IMG/VR virus record: IMGVR_UViG_3300036398_002366
Span: 1-26,625 of that record
Source: a virus
DNA: 26,625 nt
Direction: 5' to 3' (one strand)
Shown: in pieces, positions 7,988 to 14,884 of the stretch
Layout: each line of letters opens with the position of its first letter
How positions within the stretch are numbered: position 1 is the stretch's first letter
Position numbers and translations under genes: made by a program
Notes under the pieces: generated by a model
The model's database searches: none
What the model saw: the letters and a program-made list of their open reading frames with translations, nothing else
Told to the model about the DNA's origin: nothing

Positions 7988-8485
7988 ATGGCCATCTCGT
8001 CTGTCGTCAAGAACTTTCGCGACGGGAGCATCGTGATCAACGATGGCACCTCTCCGACGCCGCTCACGCTCACGGTGCAGTTCGAGACGGGCGACTTCTC
8101 GATCTCGGGCCTCAATCAGGGCAACTACGAGATCACGAAGTACCTCGACCGAGGCGACCTCGGATCGATCCGCAAGACTAATCGCTCCTTCCCGACAGGC
8201 TCTTTCACGGCGCACATGACGGACCTCAGCGACGGCACGGATCGTCTGCTCTGGGATGCCGTCAACAAGACCGGCGCTTGGGCGTCTGCGGTGTCCACGC
8301 TCGGCTCGACCGCAGACGTGTTTGCATTGCAGATCGTCCTTTCGGTGGAGGGAACGAATTTCGGGGACTCGGCGGATCACATCCTGACGCTCAATAACTG
8401 CCATTGCTCGATTTCGTTCGCCGAGGGAGACCCCAACTCCTTCACGCTCGACTTCGAAGTCTTGGGCGCCATCACGGCCACCTGA
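7988..8485 (+). CDS. major tail tube protein
   Basis: A 165-residue, beta-rich protein (LTLTVQFETGDFSISGLNQG, SFTAHMTDLSDG, FALQIVLSVEGTNFGDS, SFTLDFEVLGA), the profile of siphovirus tail tube subunits, which stack as hexameric rings around the tape measure. It is followed by a terminator and then by the two-frame chaperone gene, exactly the expected tail order. ATG 7988 is preceded by GAGGTAGAGC. The protein is well expressed in most phages, which fits the downstream hairpin that limits readthrough. Confidence 0.8.
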   Translation: MAISSVVKNFRDGSIVINDGTSPTPLTLTVQFETGDFSISGLNQGNYEITKYLDRGDLGSIRKTNRSFPTGSFTAHMTDLSDGTDRLLWDAVNKTGAWASAVSTLGSTADVFALQIVLSVEGTNFGDSADHILTLNNCHCSISFAEGDPNSFTLDFEVLGAITAT

Positions 8486-8502
8486 TCGCGCGGTGATCGA
8501 CG

Positions 8503-8541
8503 GCGCCCGTCGTGCTACGGTACGGCGGGCGCTTCGTTTTT
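8503..8541 (+). terminator. intrinsic terminator after tail tube gene
   Basis: GCGCCCGTCG (8503-8512) pairs with CGGCGGGCGC (8523-8532) with one T-G wobble around a 10-base loop, followed by TTCGTTTTT (8533-8541). This is a good rho-independent terminator 18 bases after the tail tube stop. The right arm can alternatively pair with a downstream GCGCCC at 8542-8547, so termination may be conditional. Confidence 0.7.
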
Positions 8542-8547
8542 GCGCCC
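8527..8547 (+). promoter_or_regulatory. competing (antiterminator-like) hairpin
   Basis: GGGCGC (8527-8532) is the right arm of the terminator, but it also pairs perfectly with GCGCCC (8542-8547), enclosing TTCGTTTTT as the loop. The two hairpins are mutually exclusive. The second one sequesters the T tract and would leave AAGGAG (8550-8555) free. This could tune how much of the tail chaperone is made relative to the tube protein. Confidence 0.35.
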
Positions 8548-8559
8548 CGAAGGAGCATC

Positions 8560-8919
8560 ATGGACGTATCGATCAAGGGACGCACGATCACTCTACAGGC
8601 GCCGGCCTCGCACGCAGCACGGACGAAGGCGCTCGTGGCACTCGCACAAGACGGGTGGCTCGGCCTGGGCGCAGCGCTCGGCGTTTGCTGGGCCTCGCGT
8701 CCTGCCCTCAAGGCCACGCTCGCCGGCTGCAAGTGGGACAGCCTTGCCTACGGCGCTGCCGTGCGCGACGAGCTCCACGCCGCAGGTGTACCGGAGTCCG
8801 AGGTCAGCGAGGCCGCGAGCAAGGCCGTGCAGCTGCTCGTGGACTCCTACCCGCGCGAGGAGGCGGTGCAGGCACACGCGGATTTTTCCGTGGCCCCGAA
8901 GGAGGACTCGACGCCGTAG
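8560..8919 (+). CDS. tail assembly chaperone, short form (gpG-like)
   Basis: A 119-residue protein with AAGGAG at 8550-8555 before ATG 8560. It is helical, with a Gly/Ala-rich middle (LGLGAALGVCWASRP) and a helical C-terminal half. It lies between tail tube and tape measure, the position of the lambda G/GT pair. The chaperone coats the tape measure during tail assembly. The gene ends at TAG 8917-8919 in the zero frame, but a long open -1 frame with convincing coding text continues to 9113 and joins to it by frameshift. Confidence 0.8.
   Translation: MDVSIKGRTITLQAPASHAARTKALVALAQDGWLGLGAALGVCWASRPALKATLAGCKWDSLAYGAAVRDELHAAGVPESEVSEAASKAVQLLVDSYPREEAVQAHADFSVAPKEDSTP
8882..8888 (+). other. 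candidate -1 frameshift slippery site
   Basis: The heptamer ATTTTTC is read in the zero frame as GAT TTT TCC. The Phe tRNA on TTT can re-pair with TTT one base upstream, after which reading continues TTC CGT GGC in the -1 frame. It is not a canonical XXXYYYZ site because the second codon would mispair after slippage, so it may be a one-tRNA slip. It sits 31 bases before the zero-frame stop. Confidence 0.6.
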
Positions 8920-9113
8920 CGCTCGAGATCGGCCTGACGTACTGCGGAGATCCTGACGCCTTCTACGCCTGGAGCGTGGATCAGCAGGAGCGCGTGCTGG
9001 GATGGTGGCGCGCGAAGCACACGCCGCCGAAGGGCAAGCGGGGGCGAATGGCGCCGCGTGAGGGTGATACAGTGAGCGCGTCAGGCGCCGCGTTCTGGGG
9101 TCTTGGAGGCTGA
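8886..9113 (+). CDS. tail assembly chaperone, -1 frame extension (gpGT-like)
   Basis: This is the second part of a fusion made by a -1 ribosomal frameshift within ATTTTTC at 8882-8888. The fused product would be 8560-8886 plus 8886-9113, 184 residues. The extension contains ALEIGLTYC, PDAFYAWSVDQQERVLGWW and a basic tail, a pattern typical of the T domain of two-frame chaperones that recruits the tube protein. There is no ATG, GTG or TTG start near the beginning of this frame after the overlap, and the frame is closed by the TGA just before the next gene. The frameshift interpretation is therefore strongly preferred to a separate gene. Confidence 0.75.
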   Translation, partial: FRGPEGGLDAVALEIGLTYCGDPDAFYAWSVDQQERVLGWWRAKHTPPKGKRGRMAPREGDTVSASGAAFWGLGG

Positions 9114-9695
9114 GTGGCTCGTGTAGTGTACGGAGGAGGGGACGTCACAGTGGCCGTATCCGGCACGCTGGAGCGTACCCTCCGCGCTGCCTACACAGCC
9201 GCCACCAAGGGCATCGCTACCGCGATCGAGGGCATCGTTGACGAGGTAGCCGAGGATGCCCGGGACGACTGGTACGATCAGGTGGACAAGCGCTCGGGCG
9301 ACTCGCAGGAGTCGATCACCTCGGAGATGCGGATCACGACGGACAAGGTGACGGGTGTTGTGTACGCGACCGAGAAGAAGACGTACATGATCAAGCGCCC
9401 CGGGCCGCTCAGCGTGAAGTCCTCGCGCAAGTTGTCAGATCCTGCGGAGTACTGGCGGGTGCGCGACTACTACCGCAAGACCGGACAGATGCCGGTCGGC
9501 TACACGTTCGCGCGCTTGGACGAGAACGGCGACCCGATCGGAGTCCGCAAGATCCGGCCAAACCCGAAAGCCAGCGACGGGAAGAACATGTGGCTGGAGA
9601 ACGTCAAGAAGCCGGGCAAGAAGCGCATCAATCAGCAGATTAGCACCATCCGTAAGGCCACCAAAAAGGCCGTGAAGGAGGCCACTCGTGGCTGA
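9114..9695 (+). CDS. hypothetical minor tail protein
   Basis: A 193-residue basic protein starting at GTG 9114, directly after the stop of the chaperone extension and preceded by GGAGG. The first half is helical (LRAAYTAATKGIATAIEGIVDEV). The middle includes KKTYMIKRPGPLSVKSS, EYWRVRDYYRKTG and MPVGYTFARLDENG, and the C-terminus is a lysine-rich helix. The N-terminal helix followed by a beta sandwich is loosely reminiscent of HK97 gp10-type tail completion proteins, but such genes normally lie before the tail tube, so this is only a suggestion. It overlaps the tape measure start by 8 bases. Confidence 0.7.
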   Translation: MARVVYGGGDVTVAVSGTLERTLRAAYTAATKGIATAIEGIVDEVAEDARDDWYDQVDKRSGDSQESITSEMRITTDKVTGVVYATEKKTYMIKRPGPLSVKSSRKLSDPAEYWRVRDYYRKTGQMPVGYTFARLDENGDPIGVRKIRPNPKASDGKNMWLENVKKPGKKRINQQISTIRKATKKAVKEATRG

Positions 9696-11565
9696 CATCG
9701 ATCTCAGCGTATCGGCCAGCCTCGCAAACCTCGAGGCGCAGCTCGCCAAGGTGCGCGACATCACCGCCGACGAGGCGAAGCTGATCGTGAAGGAGCTGCA
9801 GTCCTCGATCCGCGCAGGCGAGAAGGCCGCGAAGGAGAGCGCAGCAGCGACGAAGAAGGCGATGCAGGACACGCAGCGCGCCGCCGAGAAGGCATCGGCT
9901 GCGACGGCCGACGTAGGCGACAAGTTCGGCAAGGTGGGCAGCGCGGCCGGCAAGGTGGCGGGCGTCCTCGATCTCCTCGTCCCTGGCCTCGGTGGCGCTG
10001 CGCGCGGTGTCGCTGACGTAGCGGACGGTATGGAGGTCGCAGCGCAGGGCGGCGACAAGCTCGCGATCGGCCTGGGCGTCGTAGGCGCTGCCATGGGCGC
10101 GGTGGCGCTCGCCACGCAGTACTACGCTGAGCAGCTCGCGGCGGTCGAGGAGGCGAACGCGAAGGCAGCGCAGGCTGCGACTGAGGCGGTCGCACGCACG
10201 AAGGCGCTCAAGGAGATCGAGGAAGAGCTCGCCATCCAAACGGCGATCTCGACAGGCGTGATCAGCGAGGAGGAGGGCGCGATCATCTCTCGCACTGCTG
10301 CGGTGCGTGGAGCCTATGACGCGCAGCGCCAGTACCTCGAGGCGCAGGTCGCCAGCACGAAGGCCGCGCTCAGCGCAGAGGGCGCAACGACCGACTCGTA
10401 CAATGCGTACATCAGCGCAGAGAAGGCGCTCTCGGCGTTCACGGAGCGCGAAGGTGAGGCGGTCGCACGGGCGCAGGCGCTCGAGCAGGCGAAGATCCGC
10501 GAGGCCGCAGCACAGCGCGCCTCGGCTGCTGCTCGTGAGCGTGCCGCCGAAGCCGCGCGCAAGCTGGCCGAGGAAGAAGCAAAGTTCGAAGCTGCGAGCA
10601 AAGCGCGCTCGGACCTCGGCAGGCTGACGCTCGACTACGCCGCTGGGATGGAGAAGCTCCAGCAAGCTGCAGCGGGACAAGGCGACGAGGAGGCCAAGAT
10701 CCTCGCTCGCGGGAAGGAGCGCCTGCAGCAGCTCGAGGAGCTCGCCCTCAAGACTCGCTACCTGGGACTCACGACCGAGAAGCAGGCGGCGGTAGACGCC
10801 GCGCTCGAGAAGGCGCAGGTGCAGGTCAAGGCCGAGACGCAGGCCGAGATCGACGCGATCGAGCAGGCCGCGTTTGAGAAGCGCATGGCGCTCCTTGAGG
10901 AGCAGCGTGCGGCAGATCAAGCCGCAGCTGAGGAGCGCGCCGCGCTACTGACGGACGCGCTCGGTCAGGGCTTCGACACGGTGCGCGGACTACTCGAGGA
11001 GGGCGCTGCCGCGAGCGCCGAGAAGGTGGCAGCGCTCCAACAGCAGCTCGAACAGGGCGCAGAGAACCTGTCACAGGCCGAGCGCGAGGCGCTCAAGCAG
11101 CGCGTGGAGGCGCAGCGCGCCGCCGCGATCCGCGCGTTTGAGGTAGCCAAGGCCGGCAAGCTGGCTGAGGCGATAATCAACACGGCTACGGCAGTGACTG
11201 CGAACCTCGCGAACCCGGTAGCCGCTGGCATCGTGGCCGCGATCGGCGCGGCGCAGGTGGCGACGATCAGCGCTGAGCAGCCTGCCTTCCACTCAGGCGG
11301 CATGGTCGGCGGGCCGGATCAGGTAGGCGCTCGCCTGGTCGCAGGCGAGGGCGTGCTGTCCCGTCAGGGTGTGTCGAGCATCGGAGGACCGGAGGCCGTG
11401 CGCGCTGCCAATGCCGGCGTCTCGCAGGCGCCTGTCGTCGTGGCGGTCAGCCAATATCGCCATGAGATTTTCCGGCCTTTCATCCGCGATCACCTCAGGC
11501 TCGGAGGGGCTCTCGCAGACACCATCCGCAGCTCGCGCACGATAGGTATGCGAGAGGCTCTGTAG
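9688..11565 (+). CDS. tape measure protein
   Basis: A 625-residue, Ala/Glu/Lys-rich, almost entirely helical protein that sets tail length and later aids DNA entry. It has long coiled coils (about residues 1-90, 150-330 and 370-470), two hydrophobic stretches (about 125-143 and 492-528) that could insert in the host membrane, and a typical C-terminal end with HSGGMVGGPDQV and LVAGEGVLSRQG (about 535-565). The start GTG 9688 lies inside the end of the previous gene after AAGGAGG. It is short for a tape measure, implying a tail of roughly 94 nm. No peptidoglycan hydrolase domain is visible in it. Confidence 0.9.
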   Translation: MADIDLSVSASLANLEAQLAKVRDITADEAKLIVKELQSSIRAGEKAAKESAAATKKAMQDTQRAAEKASAATADVGDKFGKVGSAAGKVAGVLDLLVPGLGGAARGVADVADGMEVAAQGGDKLAIGLGVVGAAMGAVALATQYYAEQLAAVEEANAKAAQAATEAVARTKALKEIEEELAIQTAISTGVISEEEGAIISRTAAVRGAYDAQRQYLEAQVASTKAALSAEGATTDSYNAYISAEKALSAFTEREGEAVARAQALEQAKIREAAAQRASAAARERAAEAARKLAEEEAKFEAASKARSDLGRLTLDYAAGMEKLQQAAAGQGDEEAKILARGKERLQQLEELALKTRYLGLTTEKQAAVDAALEKAQVQVKAETQAEIDAIEQAAFEKRMALLEEQRAADQAAAEERAALLTDALGQGFDTVRGLLEEGAAASAEKVAALQQQLEQGAENLSQAEREALKQRVEAQRAAAIRAFEVAKAGKLAEAIINTATAVTANLANPVAAGIVAAIGAAQVATISAEQPAFHSGGMVGGPDQVGARLVAGEGVLSRQGVSSIGGPEAVRAANAGVSQAPVVVAVSQYRHEIFRPFIRDHLRLGGALADTIRSSRTIGMREAL

Positions 11566-11566
11566 C

Positions 11567-14500
11567 ATGGCAAGCGCGATCACCCGCTCGTACCTCCGAG
11601 GTCTGCTCCTTCCTGATCCACGCCTCACCTACGATGCGTACTCGTCCACGCTGAGCACCGCCACGCAGGCGGGGCCGATGCCTGGACAGGCGGCCGCAGC
11701 GCAGGACACCTACGCGGTGATCGCGGCTACGGGCACGCAGAGCGCAGGCGGGAGCCTACAGGTGCAGGCGATCCGCGCCGGTATGCCTGGCCTGGACGAC
11801 GCGGGTATCGTGTGGCGCAACACGGGCGACACGCTCTACCGAGGCTTCGACGTTCCCGCGATCGTATCGGGGTGGGGCAATGTCGCGTACACGACGACGG
11901 CCGGCCTGTACCGAGACGCCTACGTGTTTAGCGCTTCGACCGATCGGCTCTACGTCGTCTACGAGAACACGACGGCAGGCGCTGTGCGCTGCTCGTACCG
12001 GGCGGCGACCGCCTCGACGTGGACGGATGTGCAGGTGTTCTCGCATGTCGGCGTGACCGGTAGTGTATACACTACGGGCGCTCGGGCCTGCGGGCTGGAG
12101 CTCCCGAGCGGGCGCGTACTCGTGTTCTACGCCGTCGAGGACACGACCGCCTCGACGGTCAACGTGGGCATGTCCTACAGCGATGACGACGGCGCGACGT
12201 GGACGCGAGGGCAGACGGGATGCCTTGAAGCCGCGATCAGCACGACGAGTCAGAGCATCCGGCGCCTGCGTGCTGCCTACCTGGCGGGACAGATCGTGCT
12301 GATGGTGGACGTGATCGACACGTCTACCGCGTACTCGCAGCGCATGGCGCAGTACGCGAGCGCGGACCTCGGAGCGTCGTTTCAACTGGTCGATCAGTAC
12401 AGCGGCGCAGACCTCGACAATCACGGAGGGTTCCCCGACGTTGCCGCACAGGGTGACGTGTTCGTCCTGACGTACATCCGTCGAGAGAACCATGCGACCT
12501 ATGGCCTGCTCAACCGGCCATGGTCGCGCACGCTCGCGAACGCCTACGCGCGCTTCACGGCTGCGACCGAGGTTCGCATGCAGGACGCGTCGAACCCGAT
12601 GTCCTGGGCGACGGGTACAACGACGTGGAACGACGCCGACATGGCGCTCTGTGCTGCGGAGGGCGGGCGCCTGTACGCGGTAGGACGTGACACGGTGTTT
12701 GCCACGGGCCTCGACGCTCTTGCAGTGCGCTCGACGGATGACGTAGGCGCGACATGGTACGGCCTCGGCTCGAGCTCGCATCCGACGACGAAGGCGATGC
12801 TTTGGCGCGGACAGTCCGACACAGTGCACCCGCGCTACCTGTCGGCCGCGTGGCAGCGTGGCCGAATGATCGTCGCACATCAGCACAACAGCGTCTCTGC
12901 GCTCGCGGAGGCGTCCATCTCGATCATGGCCGCAGGCGGCTGGGCGACGGTCAACCTGCCCTCACTGTCGGGCTCGCCGACGCACGCGCGACAGGTGGCA
13001 TGGGAACGGACGTGGCTACCGTACGACACGCCTGACGCGACAGATGCGACGAGCTGGGCCTACACGTCTACCGGCGCACCCACGATCGCGTTTGACTCTG
13101 CCGGCATGAACATCACCGGTGGCGTAGGCGACTCCGCGACGTGGACCGGCTCGCCTACCGGCACGCTCCAGCAGGGCGTGATCGCGGAAGGGTGGGTCGA
13201 TGTAAACAATGGGCAGAGCACCATCCGCGTCCGCGCGGGAGTCGCTGGGCCTGCGTCGTTCGAGGCGGCGGTCGTGGCCACGCCGACGACGATCTCGCTG
13301 CTTGACGTGACAGGCGGCACGACGATCGCGACTGTGAACACGACCGCAGCCGCCTCGGGCGTGTGGCTGCGGATTGCGGTCGGGCGTGTGGCGAGCTCGG
13401 GCACGGGACAGTGCGTGGCATGGTACGCCGCAGGCTCTCGAGGCGACACCGAGGACCGCGCATGGGTGCAGGTAGGTACGTCAGGCGCGCTAGTGCAGGG
13501 CATCTCCACGACGCACCGCGTCCAGTTCACGTCGGGTGTGGGCGCGGGCGTCGTGCTGAACAGCATCTGGCGATGGATGTCCTACGTGTCCGGCTCCTAC
13601 GCTGGCACGGCGCAGACCGGGATCTACAACGCGCCAGCCAACCCGGGCGATCTCCTGGCACGCGACCTCGCAGCCGATCCGGTCTATGTGTCCGATGGCG
13701 TCAGCGTGTACGGAACGGACGGGCCTGCTTACCGCTCCGATACGTGGACGGTCGCAGCCGACTACCGCTACCCGATCCGCGCCATCCACGCCGAGGAGGA
13801 GCCGAGTCCTCGACGCGCGTGGCGCTCCACGACGACGGCCAGCGAGCAGATCATCGCATGGGAGCTCAGCGCCACGCTGACGAGTCCGTTCCTCGGGCCG
13901 GCGCGGTGTCTGTACCTCGGCGGGATCAACTTCCGCACGGCGTATTGGGAGGGCCGGGACGGCGCGGGCGTGTGGCAGTCCATCGCCACCATCGACGCCG
14001 CGAGCGGACAGACGGGCCTCGGCTACCTGCTCGACCACAACATCGTCACCGCCTCAGCGCCGCTCGGCTCCAGCACGATCACGCGCGTGATCACGACAAA
14101 CGAGCTGGCCGGCGCCTACTGGTCCTCCTCGGGCGGGACGCGCATCCGGCCGATCTCGGTGAACACGCCTGGTGTGTGGGCGGGGTCGCTCTCTGGCGAT
14201 GGTACGAAGGTGCGGATGCAGATCACGCCGCAGGCGGGCGATCCTACGAATGGCAACGACGGCGCCATCATCATGCCGAACGTGTGCGTCATCGCAGCGG
14301 AGAGCTCGACGCCAAGCACCGAGTACAACGCCTACCGCCTGCGGATCCCGGCGCAGACGACGAGCGAGGGCTACTTCACGATCGGCGTGTGCGTGCAGGG
14401 CTACTTCCACGTCTTTGGACAGCAGTACTCCGCGAACCGCAGCCAGCAGATGTCGCCATCCTATGAGCTCGTGGAGGGACGCGGCGGCGCTCGACGGGCA

Positions 14501-14884
14501 ACGCGCCTAGGGCCTGCGCGTCGGGCCGTCGAGGTGTCGTGGGATGAGGGCGTAGATGCGAAGCAGATCGGGTCGAACAATGCCGACTACGTGCGCCTCC
14601 ACGCGAGCGGGCCAGCGATCGCCTCGGTCGCTGACGTGGCGCCCTCGATGCTGGGTGTGCTCGAGCAGCTCGACGGCGCAGTCACGCCGATCGTGTACCT
14701 GCCGCGCGTAGAGCCGATGTCGGGCGGGACGACGGTGCAGACCATCGTGGCGCCTCCGCTCGTGCTCTACGGGCGCATCCGCAGCGAGTCGCTGCAGGTG
14801 GACACGGTACAGGGTGACGAGTACGACGCGATCACGGGCGAGGTCTACCGCCTCGCTCGCGTGCGGATCGAGGAGGAGCTGTGA
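11567..14884 (+). CDS. large tail-tip / receptor-binding protein with Asp-box beta-propeller
   Basis: A 1105-residue protein directly after the tape measure. Two Asp-box motifs of the sialidase/BNR type are visible, SDDDGATW (residues 205-212) and TDDVGATW (390-397), suggesting a beta-propeller over roughly residues 60-460. A LamG-like beta-sandwich region (about 485-640) follows, then a beta-rich domain to residue 960 and a C-terminal part before the tail hub gene. The catalytic residues of a sialidase cannot be assigned. It may combine a distal tail role with glycan binding at the cell surface. ATG 11567 lies one base after the tape measure stop, with only a weak ribosome site; the stop overlaps the next GTG. 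Confidence 0.75.
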   Translation: MASAITRSYLRGLLLPDPRLTYDAYSSTLSTATQAGPMPGQAAAAQDTYAVIAATGTQSAGGSLQVQAIRAGMPGLDDAGIVWRNTGDTLYRGFDVPAIVSGWGNVAYTTTAGLYRDAYVFSASTDRLYVVYENTTAGAVRCSYRAATASTWTDVQVFSHVGVTGSVYTTGARACGLELPSGRVLVFYAVEDTTASTVNVGMSYSDDDGATWTRGQTGCLEAAISTTSQSIRRLRAAYLAGQIVLMVDVIDTSTAYSQRMAQYASADLGASFQLVDQYSGADLDNHGGFPDVAAQGDVFVLTYIRRENHATYGLLNRPWSRTLANAYARFTAATEVRMQDASNPMSWATGTTTWNDADMALCAAEGGRLYAVGRDTVFATGLDALAVRSTDDVGATWYGLGSSSHPTTKAMLWRGQSDTVHPRYLSAAWQRGRMIVAHQHNSVSALAEASISIMAAGGWATVNLPSLSGSPTHARQVAWERTWLPYDTPDATDATSWAYTSTGAPTIAFDSAGMNITGGVGDSATWTGSPTGTLQQGVIAEGWVDVNNGQSTIRVRAGVAGPASFEAAVVATPTTISLLDVTGGTTIATVNTTAAASGVWLRIAVGRVASSGTGQCVAWYAAGSRGDTEDRAWVQVGTSGALVQGISTTHRVQFTSGVGAGVVLNSIWRWMSYVSGSYAGTAQTGIYNAPANPGDLLARDLAADPVYVSDGVSVYGTDGPAYRSDTWTVAADYRYPIRAIHAEEEPSPRRAWRSTTTASEQIIAWELSATLTSPFLGPARCLYLGGINFRTAYWEGRDGAGVWQSIATIDAASGQTGLGYLLDHNIVTASAPLGSSTITRVITTNELAGAYWSSSGGTRIRPISVNTPGVWAGSLSGDGTKVRMQITPQAGDPTNGNDGAIIMPNVCVIAAESSTPSTEYNAYRLRIPAQTTSEGYFTIGVCVQGYFHVFGQQYSANRSQQMSPSYELVEGRGGARRATRLGPARRAVEVSWDEGVDAKQIGSNNADYVRLHASGPAIASVADVAPSMLGVLEQLDGAVTPIVYLPRVEPMSGGTTVQTIVAPPLVLYGRIRSESLQVDTVQGDEYDAITGEVYRLARVRIEEEL

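Noticed and set aside
7938-9073. GTGATACAGT occurring at 7938-7947 and 9064-9073, each about 45 bases before a gene, looking like extended -10 boxes
   Set aside because: Both lie within coding sequence and lack a -35. Ten-base matches between two places are expected by chance in a window of this size.
9640-10920. 426-codon antisense frame opposite the tape measure
   Set aside because: GC-rich codon bias keeps the opposite frame open. Leu/Arg-rich composition, no ribosome site, lies fully inside a convincing gene.
11756-12886. 376-codon antisense frame in the large tip protein gene
   Set aside because: Shadow of the third-position GC bias; low-complexity Arg/Val/His product.
13363-14466. 367-codon plus-strand frame inside the large tip protein gene
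   Set aside because: Arg/Gly/His-rich text typical of an out-of-frame reading; it overlaps a coupled real gene entirely.
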